In this document: positions 7,276 to 15,839 of the stretch, one piece after another
Layout: every line of letters starts with the position of its first letter
Position numbering within the stretch: position 1 is the first letter of the stretch
From: Planctomycetia bacterium
Lineage (GTDB): Bacteria; Planctomycetota; Planctomycetia; Pirellulales; Thermoguttaceae
NCBI GenBank assembly: GCA_026401055.1
Contig: JAPLNP010000454.1
Span: 1-36,368, forward strand
Direction: 5' to 3'
Length of the DNA: 36,368 bases
Translations under genes and position numbers: made by a program
The notes under the pieces: generated by a model
What the model saw: the letters and a program-made list of their open reading frames with translations, nothing else
Databases searched by the model: none
What the model was told of the DNA's origin: nothing

Positions 7276-8502
7276 ATGACACTGGCACCCAGCAGCACGC
7301 GACATAACGTACTTTGCGCGATGGCTCTCGCGCTCATCGCGATTCCGACGCCGGAGTGCGTTGCCGCGGATTACCGCTTCGACGGTTCGATCTCTCGGCC
7401 CGTGCTGGAGAACTATCTCGCCCGAGCGATCACGATGCAGGACCTGTTGACCGGGCGGGGCAACCTGGACGACAACATCCGGATGCTCAAGAACATCGGC
7501 GCGAAGTTCGCCGGGCGAACCGTGTTCGTCTGGGGCGGCGAAAGCCGCCTTCCCGCGCGGCTGGACGCGGCCCGCCGCAGCGCGCCCAAAATCCACGCCG
7601 CCGATCCCGAGATGATCCTCCAGGCGGCGGTGTTCGAGATCGTCTCCCGCGACGTCGAGTCGATCGCGGTGCCCCGCTGGGCGTTCGAGGCGCTGGGCCA
7701 AACGCCCGAGGAACGCCATTTCCGCTACGAGGCGATGCTTTACCCCGGCGGCCGAGGGCACGACCATTGGGGCCGCGGCGAGTCGATCCCGGACATCAGC
7801 CAGCCGGAAACGAAGCTCTGGTTCTACTACCTGGCGGCGTCGTACATTGACGCGGGCTGCGAGGCGATTCACTTCGGCCAGGCCGAAATCATGGACGGCA
7901 ACGATCCGGACGGGCGGCACTGGTGGGACGTGCTCCAGCGGGTGCGGCAACATGCCAAAGACCACGCCCGGCGGCATTTCGTGCTGTGCGACGCCCACGT
8001 TCCCAGCGGTGGAAAGCGGCACGAGGAGCGGCTTTTGTTCGACTTTCATGCGTTCCCGTTGCGGATCATCGACGTGCCCGAGAAACCGCAAGAGGGCGTC
8101 TTGAAAGTCGGGGCGTTGGACAGCATCTACGGCCGCAGCAGCGGCGGGATCGCGCCGAGCGGCTGGCGGTGCGAGCACCTGCCGTACCTGGTCGAGTTGG
8201 ACAACTGGGGCGTCAGCGATCGGCCCGGCCAGGGGGGGCTCGGCTGGTGGGTTTGGGGGTACGACGAGATCTCGTGGTTCGCCCATCAGGACAAGGCTTA
8301 CCGCGACCAGTGGCTGCGATACGCCTGGGACTGGGTGCGGACGCACGATCCGGCCGGCTTCCTCGAGATGCCCGGCGCCCGCGGGCTGGCGGCCCCGGTT
8401 AGCGGCCGCGAGTGGTACAGGGCCAACACGCCCAGCCCCGCCACCCAGGACGGCTTCGGCCAGGAGGAAGCGATCAAGGCGATCTGGGCGGCGGATCGTT
8501 GA
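7276..8502 (+). CDS. Secreted protein of unknown function, glycosidase-like
   Basis: This 408-aa protein starts with a signal peptide (hydrophobic segment about residues 13-25, cleavage near VAADYRFDG). I do not recognise a named family. Visible features are an 'FAGRTVFVWGGES' strand near residues 78-90, many Trp/Tyr/Asp/His clusters (HDHWGRGES, GCEAIHFGQAEIMDGND, RHWWDVLQ) and several acidic residues at ends of predicted strands, all in keeping with a TIM-barrel carbohydrate-active enzyme. The C-terminal 'GWWVWGYDEISWF' resembles the aromatic end of a barrel. A GGAG lies about 9 nt before the ATG. The gene stands alone, divergent from the methyltransferase and convergent with the surface-protein group, with a terminator-like hairpin in between. 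The enzymatic role is inference from composition and export. Confidence 0.8.
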   Translation: MTLAPSSTRHNVLCAMALALIAIPTPECVAADYRFDGSISRPVLENYLARAITMQDLLTGRGNLDDNIRMLKNIGAKFAGRTVFVWGGESRLPARLDAARRSAPKIHAADPEMILQAAVFEIVSRDVESIAVPRWAFEALGQTPEERHFRYEAMLYPGGRGHDHWGRGESIPDISQPETKLWFYYLAASYIDAGCEAIHFGQAEIMDGNDPDGRHWWDVLQRVRQHAKDHARRHFVLCDAHVPSGGKRHEERLLFDFHAFPLRIIDVPEKPQEGVLKVGALDSIYGRSSGGIAPSGWRCEHLPYLVELDNWGVSDRPGQGGLGWWVWGYDEISWFAHQDKAYRDQWLRYAWDWVRTHDPAGFLEMPGARGLAAPVSGREWYRANTPSPATQDGFGQEEAIKAIWAADR

Positions 8503-8511
8503 GGCGTGTAG

Positions 8512-8578
8512 GGTGGGTCGAGGCCGCCGCGATGAGCGGTTTTGCGTCAATCACGCGCGACGGCGGCCGAGCCCCACC
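8512..8578. terminator. Hairpin between convergent genes
   Basis: GGTGGGTCGAGGCCGCCG (8512-8529) and its near inverse (8561-8578) match at 15 of 18 positions around a 31-nt loop. It fills the 83-nt space between the stop of the plus-strand gene (8502) and the stop of the minus-strand gene (8586). It could act as a bidirectional terminator. It lacks a long T-run and may be another interspersed palindrome. Confidence 0.45.
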
Positions 8579-8585
8579 AAAACCG

Positions 8586-9119
8586 CTACTCGGCCAAGTC
8601 GATGTCGTGCGTCTTGGAACCTCCGCCCGCCTCGATCGTGACGGTCAGGCCGGAGGTCGCCGGGTCGGCGTAGCGCGGGGGCAGCACCATGTTGTTGGCG
8701 GCCGCCTTGGCGGCCTGGGCCGGCGACACGTCGAAAAGCGGTGCCTTCACGAGCACGACCGAGACGCGGTACTCGCCCGGCATGATCCCGCGGTCGTTCT
8801 CCAGCGTCGCGGCGACGAACGAGCCGTCGGGCTGGATGCTCGCCGTGGCCGGTCGGCATTTCGCCGCATCGACCGGGTGAAACGTGACCGTTCCGCCGAC
8901 GAGCGGCTGGCCCTTGTAGGTGACCCGGCCCGACAGGGGAACCGTTCCCAGACGGGAGCCGCCGCATCCTTGGCCGACGATGACCGCGCCCAAGAGCACA
9001 ACCAAGGCCGCCGGCGTGAGCCGCGCCTTTGCGACGTGTGGCACAGCCACCCTCGGCTGTGCAGAATCGTCCGACACAGCCGAGGGCGGCTGTGCCACGT
9101 AAGATATCGCTTCACCCAT
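8586..9119 (-). CDS. Lipoprotein with regulatory-like beta-sandwich domain
   Basis: This 177-aa protein has a lipoprotein signal: hydrophobic ALVVLLGAVIV and then GQGC, with the Cys as probable lipidation site. The mature part 'SGRVTYKGQPLVGGTVTFHP' followed by 'DGSFVAATL' and 'GEYRVSVVL' is the carboxypeptidase-regulatory or transthyretin-like domain common in planctomycete lipoproteins, ending with 'PPRYADPATSGLTVTI'. Its role is unknown; relatives usually sit next to DUF1559 proteins, as here (21 nt after that stop). The ATG at 9119 has an AAGGTGA just upstream. The first about 34 residues are unusual because they include VAQPPSAV and 'RVAVPHV', encoded by a 61-nt interspersed palindrome. 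A GTG start just after most of it would give a normal signal peptide. Confidence 0.82.
   Translation of the reverse strand: MGEAISYVAQPPSAVSDDSAQPRVAVPHVAKARLTPAALVVLLGAVIVGQGCGGSRLGTVPLSGRVTYKGQPLVGGTVTFHPVDAAKCRPATASIQPDGSFVAATLENDRGIMPGEYRVSVVLVKAPLFDVSPAQAAKAAANNMVLPPRYADPATSGLTVTIEAGGGSKTHDIDLAE
9038..9098. repeat. VAQPPSAV-type palindromic repeat
   Basis: Two 24-nt arms (9038-9061 and 9075-9098) are inverted copies with 23 of 24 matches and a 13-nt loop. The core is GTGGCACAGCC, one variable base, then CCCTCGGCTGTG. Read on the minus strand it encodes VAQPPSAV and 'RVAVPH', peptide text I recall from many planctomycete annotations. Here it lies in frame inside the 5' part of the lipoprotein gene. 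Confidence 0.85.
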
Positions 9120-9140
9120 CAAATCACCTTGGACGGAGCA

Positions 9141-10205
9141 CTACTCTTGTGTGACGACCTCGCCCTGGTTTCTCGTTCCCAGGTAGGCGAAGAGCATCAA
9201 GGAAATCGTTTCGTCGACGAAATGGACGGAGCCGTCGGCGTAGAGGAAATTGGCGCCGCCCGCATGATGGCTGCTGAAACCCTGGTGATAGTAGCCGTAC
9301 GTGGCGACGTCCCTGGGGGCGTTGATCCCGTAGACGCAGGTTCCCAGCGAGTAGGGCTCCATCCAGGCGACGAAAACGCCGACGGCCACGCTGCCGCCCG
9401 CCTTGGGGTCGATCTTCTGCTCGCCGACGAACAACGTGTTGGACGTTCCGTCGGCGACGTCGCGGACCTTGACGGCGGTGGCGCGGTGGCAGAACATGCC
9501 GATGCAGCTTGCCTCGTCGCTGCCGATCCAGGAGCCCAGGCCGTTGTTGTTGGCTATGTAACAGGGACAGACGGCCGGACTGACGCACACTCCGCAGGCG
9601 TAGGGCGACGTCTTGCCCACCGAGGCCGGCCCGCCGCTCCCAAAATAGTTGGCCGTCGACGCCTCATAGGTCGCCGCGGCATAGTCGGCGCCGGTCAAGG
9701 CCCAATGCGGAGGCTGCAAGGTTTGAATCTTGCCGGCCAACGGATCGCTGGGGCATTGGAAGGAGTCGATGACGGACCGCTGGGCCGGCAGCGCGGCCAG
9801 AACCTTGCACCACGCCGCAGCCGGCCGGGCGCTGGGCGGCTCGAAAAACTGGGGGTCCATCGCCGCGCCGATCTGATCGTAGAGGCCCTCCTGCTCCAAA
9901 AACGGCAGGATGAAGCTCCGCCAGTTGAACAACCCGGCGCCCGTGCTCCCCGGAAGCCCGTTGGGCGAGTCGTAGCTTCCGCCGTAGGGGAAACTGCCGT
10001 GGGACGAATCGTAGTTGTACAGCGCGACGCCGATCTGCTTGAGGTGGTTGGTGCACTGCATTCGCCGGGCGGCCTCCCGCGCCGCCTGCACGGCCGGCAG
10101 CAACAGCGCGATCAGAATCCCGATGATCGCGATCACCACCAACAGTTCGACCAGCGTAAAGCCGAACTGGCGGCCGGGCCGGTCGGATCGAGCGATCTTC
10201 CGCAT
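9141..10205 (-). CDS. DUF1559 domain protein, pilin-like
   Basis: This 354-aa protein has the type IV pilin-like N-terminus [19 protein letters not shown] with Glu at +5 after the probable prepilin cleavage site (Gly-Phe), then the diagnostic DUF1559 text '[17 protein letters not shown]' and '[20 protein letters not shown]'. Other family marks are ADYAA in the middle and '[15 protein letters not shown]' near the C-terminus. The family is greatly expanded in Planctomycetota and its members are thought to be exported and processed as pseudopilins, but their function is not established. The ATG at 10205 follows an AAGGAGA site; the first in-frame codon at 10220 is less likely. It lies 28 nt after the chimeric surface protein gene and 21 nt before the lipoprotein gene, so these probably form one transcript. 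Confidence 0.95.
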   Translation of the reverse strand: MRKIARSDRPGRQFGFTLVELLVVIAIIGILIALLLPAVQAAREAARRMQCTNHLKQIGVALYNYDSSHGSFPYGGSYDSPNGLPGSTGAGLFNWRSFILPFLEQEGLYDQIGAAMDPQFFEPPSARPAAAWCKVLAALPAQRSVIDSFQCPSDPLAGKIQTLQPPHWALTGADYAAATYEASTANYFGSGGPASVGKTSPYACGVCVSPAVCPCYIANNNGLGSWIGSDEASCIGMFCHRATAVKVRDVADGTSNTLFVGEQKIDPKAGGSVAVGVFVAWMEPYSLGTCVYGINAPRDVATYGYYHQGFSSHHAGGANFLYADGSVHFVDETISLMLFAYLGTRNQGEVVTQE

Positions 10206-10233
10206 TGTGTCTCCTTCCATGTCAGCGGTGTGA

Positions 10234-12156
10234 CTACCGCCGTCGCCACGTCGCGCCCAGCAGGGCGATGACGCCCATCACCAGGAGCGTTGCGGTCGAG
10301 GGTTCGGGCACGGAGCCGCCTTTGGCCATCTCGCCCCAGTGCGCGGCGAGGATTGCGGCGTCCTTGTCGTCGACGTTGAAGTCGCCGTTGAAGTCGCCGT
10401 CGGCCCAGGTGGCGTCGCCCTGCATCAGCCAGTGTGCCCCCAGGATCGAGGCGTCCTTGTCATTGACGATCTTGTCGCCATTGGCGTCGCCCAGCAGTGT
10501 CGGTTCGGGGGCGGCGATCCAGGTGAAGTTGTCGAAACGCAAGGACACGTCGCCCTCGGGGAACGACGGCACGTAGAGCCCGAACGCGGTGATGTCGCCC
10601 GCGGGCAGCGCGCCGACGGAGCCACCGATGCTCAAGTCCAAGCCCGGAATGAAGTTCAAGAGCGACCATGTGGCCGAGTCCATGTCTATTCCGGCGACGT
10701 CGAACCAGCGCAACGCATTGCGGGGCGTTTGGGCGATGAACGTTCCCAACTCATTGGTCACGTACCAGTCGTTGCCGACTTGGACCGCAAGGCCGGGGAT
10801 GACGTCAGTGTCGTCGCCCGTCTCGGTTTTGGCGCCCGTGTTGTACTGCTGCCACTCGGCGGCGATGAGGTCGACGTCGGCGTCAATCGTATACTCGTTG
10901 GTCCACAACAACTGCGGTTCGTTCGGGGCAGTGATCGCGCCGTAGTGGTACGTGTAGCCGTAGATCGTCTGGCCGGTGGTCGATGGATTCGAGTTGACGC
11001 CTTCCCGGTCAACTCCGCCTTCGCTGTACGAAATGTTGACCGGATCGGCGCCGCTGGCGCCGCCGACCTGGGCTGCGAAGTTGCCGCCATGCGCCTGCCA
11101 GCCTTCCACAGTCAGACCCTTGCTATTTCCGTCCCCCAGCAGGTTGGGGAAGGTTTCACGGTAGATGACCCGTTCGTTCGGGTTGCCGTGCAGGATGGCG
11201 ATGTCGCGGATCGTGCCGAAGCCGCCGCCGGACGCCTCGGTTGTGAACGAGGGCGCGGGGCCGGAGAAGTCGATGCGGACCCGCCGCAGGTCGCCCCCCT
11301 GGTTGCCGACGATGATCTCGTTGTCGCTTTGCACGGCGATGGCCGAGATGGCGCCGTAGCCGCTATTCGAGCCCAGGTTGACCATGTCCGAGCCGCGCAG
11401 GGCGTAGATCGTTCCCGCGGTTGTGCCGGCGATGACCGTGTCGTTGCCGAGGCACGCCAGAGCGGAGATCAGGCCGTCGGCGGCGTCGAACTGGTGGAGG
11501 CTGCCGATGGCGCTGTCGTACTGGAACACCTGACCACTGGCGTTGCCGGTGACGATGTTGTCGTTGCTCTGGATCGCGATGGTCGTGGAAAGCCCAAGAT
11601 TGCCCCGGTTGGTCACGACGTCGAAGGCCGCCGCTGCGGCGTTGTAGCGATAGATGTGAATGTCGCCGCCGACCGGCGCGTAGTTCCAGAGCACGACGGC
11701 ATCGTTGTTGCTTTGCAGGCCGATCGGACCGAGCGAATTGGCGAAACCGGAGGCCTGCGCCAGGTAGCCCAGGTTAGGGTCTCTCAGACGCAGATCCTCG
11801 ATCGACGCCACGAAGATGTTGCCGGTGGAAGCCACCGCCGCGTCGACGACCGAGCCGTAGCCGGCGTCCTGCAACCCTTCGAAGATGTTGTCCGCGCTGC
11901 GGTACCAGACGTAGCCGTGCGTGCCGGAGATCACCAGGTTGTCGTCGGGGGACGCGGCGACCGTCGTCATCTCCACGCCGGGCCAGGCGAAACCACTGTG
12001 GCTGAGCACCGGCAGCAGCGAGTTGCGTTCGCGGACGTACACCCAGCCCTCGCTGTTGACCACCGCGACGTCATCGATCAGGGCGGCCTCGGCAGGCACG
12101 GCCGCGACGATCGCCAGCACCACCAACCCGCCGAGAAACGCGATTCGAGCAAACAT
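10234..12156 (-). CDS. Chimeric beta-propeller/dockerin/PEP-CTERM surface protein
   Basis: This 640-aa exported protein has a signal peptide (about 1-25), a repeat-rich beta-propeller-like region (about 26-330, with recurring '[12 protein letters not shown]' and '[13 protein letters not shown]' units), a second module (about 335-545, starting '[14 protein letters not shown]'), a type I dockerin pair ([21 protein letters not shown] and [21 protein letters not shown]; about 555-612), and a PEP-CTERM anchor ([19 protein letters not shown] then WRRR). The propeller part aligns with the next protein upstream (12249-13304), while everything after about 335 aligns with the protein at 13301-15532. 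Dockerins bind cohesins or calcium. PEP-CTERM proteins are processed by exosortase and sent to the cell surface. The start is fixed by TAGGAGGTGA just before the ATG at 12156. Confidence 0.9.
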   Translation of the reverse strand: MFARIAFLGGLVVLAIVAAVPAEAALIDDVAVVNSEGWVYVRERNSLLPVLSHSGFAWPGVEMTTVAASPDDNLVISGTHGYVWYRSADNIFEGLQDAGYGSVVDAAVASTGNIFVASIEDLRLRDPNLGYLAQASGFANSLGPIGLQSNNDAVVLWNYAPVGGDIHIYRYNAAAAAFDVVTNRGNLGLSTTIAIQSNDNIVTGNASGQVFQYDSAIGSLHQFDAADGLISALACLGNDTVIAGTTAGTIYALRGSDMVNLGSNSGYGAISAIAVQSDNEIIVGNQGGDLRRVRIDFSGPAPSFTTEASGGGFGTIRDIAILHGNPNERVIYRETFPNLLGDGNSKGLTVEGWQAHGGNFAAQVGGASGADPVNISYSEGGVDREGVNSNPSTTGQTIYGYTYHYGAITAPNEPQLLWTNEYTIDADVDLIAAEWQQYNTGAKTETGDDTDVIPGLAVQVGNDWYVTNELGTFIAQTPRNALRWFDVAGIDMDSATWSLLNFIPGLDLSIGGSVGALPAGDITAFGLYVPSFPEGDVSLRFDNFTWIAAPEPTLLGDANGDKIVNDKDASILGAHWLMQGDATWADGDFNGDFNVDDKDAAILAAHWGEMAKGGSVPEPSTATLLVMGVIALLGATWRRR

Positions 12157-12182
12157 CGTCTCACCTCCTATTGGCGCGCGGC

Positions 12183-12218
12183 TGCGGCGGGCGGATGGCT
12201 CGTGCTCCGTCCGCCGCA
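12183..12218. repeat. Intercistronic GC-rich hairpin
   Basis: TGCGGCGGGCGGA (12183-12195) pairs with TCCGTCCGCCGCA (12206-12218) at 12 of 13 positions around a 10-nt loop, with more GC pairing possible on both outer sides. It lies between two related surface-protein genes on the minus strand, just upstream of the ribosome-binding site of the second. It could be a weak terminator or an RNA-processing site that sets different expression of the two genes. Confidence 0.5.
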
Positions 12219-12248
12219 ACCGGCGCGTGAAAATCATAGTCCAATCAT

Positions 12249-13304
12249 CTAACCGCGGCGTTTCCGCCACCGCGACAACGCCAGCACGGCCATCCCGACG
12301 GCCAGCAGCGCGACCGACGACGGTTCGGGGACCTTCAGCACGGCGACGTCGGTGATGGTGCCGAAACCGTCGCCGTAGCCGGTGACCTGGAAGATCTCCT
12401 CGGGGCTTCCGCCCGAGAAGTCGATCGTCACGCGCCGCAGCACGCCTTCGGCGTTGGCGACGATCACGTCGTCGTCGCTCTGCACGGCGATGGCCGAGAC
12501 GGTGCCGTATCCGCCCGCGGAGGCGAGGATGCTCGAGCCGTCGGCCGCCAGGGCGTAGAGCGTGCCGGACGTGTTGCCCGCGATGACCGTGTCGTCGCTC
12601 AGGCACGCCAGGGCGCTGATTGACCCCAGACCGTTGATCTGGCCGAGGTAGCCGATCGCGCTGTCGCGGAAGAACAGGTTGCCCGACGTGTTGCCGACCG
12701 CGATGCGGTCCGCGCTCTGGATGGTGATGGCCGACAGCCCAACGAATCCGTTGGCGTTCGTGACCACGTCCATGGTTCCGTCCCCCCTGTCGCGGTAGAT
12801 TCGCACGTCACCGCCATTGAGTTCCCAGTTGACCACCATGTCGTTGTTGTCCTGCAGGGCGACCGAGTCGATACCCTGCGTTCCCACCTGAAATCCGGTG
12901 GCCCGAGAGATGTCACCGAGTGTCGCGCTGCGAAGAAAGAGGATGTCCTTCGACGCCACGACGATGTTGCCGTTGGAATCGAAGGCGGAGTCGACGACGG
13001 AGCCGTAGCCGGCGTCGTGCGCGACGTCGCTGTGGAGGTCAGCCGCGTTGCGGACCCACACTTGTCCCAGATCGCCCGCGATCACCAGATTGTTGTCCGG
13101 GCCGGCCGAGACGGTCCGCAGCGCGCCGAAACCGTCATTATACGTCTTCGGGTCGGGCAAATCGCTCAGCGTGTCGTGATGGCGGACCCAGACGTTGCCT
13201 TCGGCATTGACGACCGCGACGTCGTCGATCGTCACCGCCGGGGCCGACGCGGCCAGGCAGCACCACGCGATGCCCACGGCGAGCATCCACATTCGTACAT
13301 TCAT
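12249..13304 (-). CDS. Beta-propeller PEP-CTERM protein
   Basis: This 351-aa protein has a signal peptide (MWMLAVGIAWCCLAASAPA), then seven or so propeller-like repeats with units such as 'ALQDNNDMVVNW', 'TIQSADRIAVGN' and 'AVQSDDDVIVAN', and ends with the sorting signal VPEPSSVALLAVGMAVLALSR followed by WRKRRG. PEP-CTERM signals are recognised by exosortase; none is encoded in the window. It has no dockerin. Over its whole mature length it resembles the N-terminal half of the protein encoded just downstream (10234-12156), for example '[16 protein letters not shown]' against '[16 protein letters not shown]'. A GGGAGG site precedes the ATG at 13304. The ATG overlaps the stop of the upstream gene as ATGA, so translation is probably coupled. 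Confidence 0.88.
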   Translation of the reverse strand: MNVRMWMLAVGIAWCCLAASAPAVTIDDVAVVNAEGNVWVRHHDTLSDLPDPKTYNDGFGALRTVSAGPDNNLVIAGDLGQVWVRNAADLHSDVAHDAGYGSVVDSAFDSNGNIVVASKDILFLRSATLGDISRATGFQVGTQGIDSVALQDNNDMVVNWELNGGDVRIYRDRGDGTMDVVTNANGFVGLSAITIQSADRIAVGNTSGNLFFRDSAIGYLGQINGLGSISALACLSDDTVIAGNTSGTLYALAADGSSILASAGGYGTVSAIAVQSDDDVIVANAEGVLRRVTIDFSGGSPEEIFQVTGYGDGFGTITDVAVLKVPEPSSVALLAVGMAVLALSRWRKRRG

Positions 13305-15532
13305 CGCTGTACCTCCCATCGGTTGAAGAAAAGATGCAACATCTTTGAAGACAACGGATGCCCCATTGGCGAAAAGAGAAGCATGAGCACGGCGGGCGCC
13401 AATAGCGCGAGCGTGCCGGGCTCGGGAACCGAGGATTCCGCGGCGCCGGCGCCCCAGTGCGCGGCGAGGATCGCGGCGTCGCGATCGTCAACGGCGCCGT
13501 CGCGAGTGAAGTCGCCCTCTTCCCAGGTCGCTCCGGAGGACTTCCGCCAGTGCGCGCCCAGGATCGAGGCATCCAGATCGTTCACGGCGCCGTCGTGGTT
13601 GGCGTCGCCCGGGATCGCGGCGGCCTTCCTGGCCAGAAGCGTAATGTTGTCGAAACGGAGGAAGGCGTCGGCGGGGTTCTGTTCGATGAACAGCCCGAAC
13701 GCCGTAATGTCGCCTTCCGGCAGTGCCGCGACCGGCGCGCCGACGGTCAGCGCCTGGCCGTGGCGGAAATCCAGCGCGGACCACGTCGCCGTGGTCAAAT
13801 CGAGCGAAACGACGTCGAACAGCGGATCGGTCGATTCAATCGTGCCGGTCTGGTCCGTGACGAACCAGTTCGTGCCCACTTGGACGGCGAACGACGGGGT
13901 CAGCGACGCATTGTTGAGCAGTTGCTCCCAGCGAACTTCGGTCAAATCCCACGCTTCGTCGACCACGTACTCGCTGGTCCAGACGATCTGCGGCTGGCCC
14001 GCGGGCACCATCGACGTTGTGTGGAACGTGTAGCCGGAGACCGTGTCGGTCGTCGCGGCATTGGAGTTGATCGCCGGCTGGGGCGGCGCGCCGTCGCTGC
14101 CGGCCACGTTGACCGCGTCCGTGCCGTTGAGCTTGCCCACCAACGCGGCGTTGGCGCCGCCGTGGGCGATCCAGCCGCACGTGTTCAGACCCACGGGCGA
14201 CCCGGTCGTGTTCGGGAAGATCTCGCGGTAGATCGGCCGAATCGTCTCGTCGGCGATGAGCGTGAGCGTGTACTTTCGCACGGGCGCTTCGTAGAGGCTG
14301 TTCGGGTTGACGCCCAGCGGCGACACGTACATTTCGAGCTGGCGCGTCTCCTTGTTCTCCAAGAACGAGAAATTCGAGAACTGGATCGTCGACGCTTCAC
14401 CCGGCTGGCGGGTGTCGATCATCGTCACCGTGTCCTTCTTGATCGACGGCACGCCCGTCTCGTCGATTTCGGCGATCACCAGCGGGTAGCGCGGCGAGTT
14501 GCCCGAGGGAGCGTCCATCGTGATGTTGCCGAGGAAGTACAGCTTGCCCGTTTCGCTGCTGCGGAACATGTGGGAGATGCTCGAGGGCGAGTAGAACTGG
14601 GTGCCGTCGTTGTACTTCAGCTCGGTCGGCTCGCCGATGGTCTGTCCGCCGTCGGTCGAGAGGCCGTAGTAGCGCCGGCCCATGTCCGTCCGCCAGGTGA
14701 TCATCAGCCGGTGGTCGGTCAACTCGGCGACCTCGGGTTCCATCAGCCCGCGAGGAGACGACGCGGTGGAAATGTGCGTCGGCGCGCCGGCCTGCCAATC
14801 GTAATCCTGGTTCGTCGGGTTCCAGGAGCCGATCATGCAGAGCGAACCGATGGGCATGGGCGTTGTCTGGCCGCCCTGCTCGTACGGGATCATCACGCCG
14901 CCCGCGGCCATGACGACCGTCCCATTGCTGTGACGGATGATGTTGTTGCCCAGGTCGGCCTGGTTGTAGCGCAAGGCGTTCTCGTTCAACGGATGCGCGA
15001 TGTCGTACGGATCGCCGAGGTCTTCGTAGCGGAGTTGCTCGGGCTCGGCGTAGGTCTGGCCGCCGTCGAGCGACAGCCGGTAGAACATGTGGACCTGCTG
15101 GCCGTAGCCCGCATAGTTGTGGACGACGTACTGACTGGTTCGGATCGTGGCATTCGTGACCGGATCGACGAACGCCCGCTCCAATCGGCGGAACTGCACG
15201 CGCGTGCCGTCGATGTAAAAGGTGATGGGATCCTGCGGTATCATCTCGGTCCACGTCAACCCGTTGTCCGAGGAATAGCGGCGCCGCGGATTCATGTGGA
15301 AGTCGTCGCCGGTGGCCGCCGACTCCTCGACGTAGTTCTCCTCCCGGAGGTTCGGCCCGATGTACGACGCCCAACACCAAAGGACCGTGCCGGGCGCCGG
15401 AACGGGTTGGTAGAGTTCTTTCTGGACCGTCACGATGGGCATGTTGACGTCCCAGGGGGCAACCGCCCAACTCGGCGCCGCCAACGACAGCACGAAAAGA
15501 CTTGTTGCCAGCAGCAGACAGAGGCGTCTCAT
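13301..15532 (-). CDS. Sialidase-like, dockerin and PEP-CTERM surface protein
   Basis: This 743-aa exported protein has a signal peptide (LCLLLATSLFVLSLAAPSWA). The N-terminal 420 residues carry BNR/Asp-box-like motifs ('SSDNGLTWTE', 'SLDGGQTYAEP', 'STDGGQTIGEP'), typical of exo-alpha-sialidase six-bladed propellers, which remove sialic acids or act as sugar-binding scaffolds. A module starting 'PIYREIFPNTTG' (about 435-620) follows, then two dockerin EF-hand-like repeats ([42 protein letters not shown]) and a PEP-CTERM motif SVPEPGTLALLAPAVLMLLF. Unlike its two neighbours, the anchor is not followed directly by a basic cluster: about 22 more residues (PMGHPLSSKM to EVQR) run into the next gene, overlapping its ATG. 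The ATG at 15532 is preferred over an in-frame GTG at 15535. Confidence 0.88.
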   Translation of the reverse strand: MRRLCLLLATSLFVLSLAAPSWAVAPWDVNMPIVTVQKELYQPVPAPGTVLWCWASYIGPNLREENYVEESAATGDDFHMNPRRRYSSDNGLTWTEMIPQDPITFYIDGTRVQFRRLERAFVDPVTNATIRTSQYVVHNYAGYGQQVHMFYRLSLDGGQTYAEPEQLRYEDLGDPYDIAHPLNENALRYNQADLGNNIIRHSNGTVVMAAGGVMIPYEQGGQTTPMPIGSLCMIGSWNPTNQDYDWQAGAPTHISTASSPRGLMEPEVAELTDHRLMITWRTDMGRRYYGLSTDGGQTIGEPTELKYNDGTQFYSPSSISHMFRSSETGKLYFLGNITMDAPSGNSPRYPLVIAEIDETGVPSIKKDTVTMIDTRQPGEASTIQFSNFSFLENKETRQLEMYVSPLGVNPNSLYEAPVRKYTLTLIADETIRPIYREIFPNTTGSPVGLNTCGWIAHGGANAALVGKLNGTDAVNVAGSDGAPPQPAINSNAATTDTVSGYTFHTTSMVPAGQPQIVWTSEYVVDEAWDLTEVRWEQLLNNASLTPSFAVQVGTNWFVTDQTGTIESTDPLFDVVSLDLTTATWSALDFRHGQALTVGAPVAALPEGDITAFGLFIEQNPADAFLRFDNITLLARKAAAIPGDANHDGAVNDLDASILGAHWRKSSGATWEEGDFTRDGAVDDRDAAILAAHWGAGAAESSVPEPGTLALLAPAVLMLLFSPMGHPLSSKMLHLFFNRWEVQR

Positions 15533-15839
15533 CACGGGGGGGCCTTTGTGCGTCTATTCTGATCGGGCGAGGAGCCGCCAGCGAGTTACCGATGAGTATT
15601 TGGGGCTAGGGGAGGCAACTCCGGTGCCGGCGGGATAACCGCAGTATGTGGGAATCGCGTAGCGAAGTCAAGCAAGTTTGCCCCGTGCGTCCGGGGGATC
15701 AGGGGCATAAGATGCCAGCCGCGCGGAGGACGAAACCGCGGGGGGCCTCAGCCGGCTGACACGGACGAGCGGGCTGGAAATCGGGTGCCGCCGGCTCCGC
15801 CAGTGCCGGGGTCGGCCCCGCGCCGCACGACCGGAATCA
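15533..15839. other. Gap upstream of the surface-protein group
   Basis: These 307 nt lie between the ceramidase-like gene stop (15840) and the first surface-protein gene (15532), both on minus. The stretch should contain the promoter for the five-gene surface group. It is GC-rich with short self-complementary stretches, but I see no clear -35/-10 pair and no protein-like frame. Confidence 0.55.

Noticed and set aside
10339-12252. Long plus-strand ORFs opposite the surface-protein genes
   Set aside because: They mirror the dockerin and propeller repeats of real minus-strand genes and have no independent protein features.
13327-13345. AAAGATG/CATCTTT hairpin as a terminator
   Set aside because: The 7-bp stem is AT-rich, weak, and lies inside the coding end of the sialidase-like gene, so it is not convincing as a terminator.
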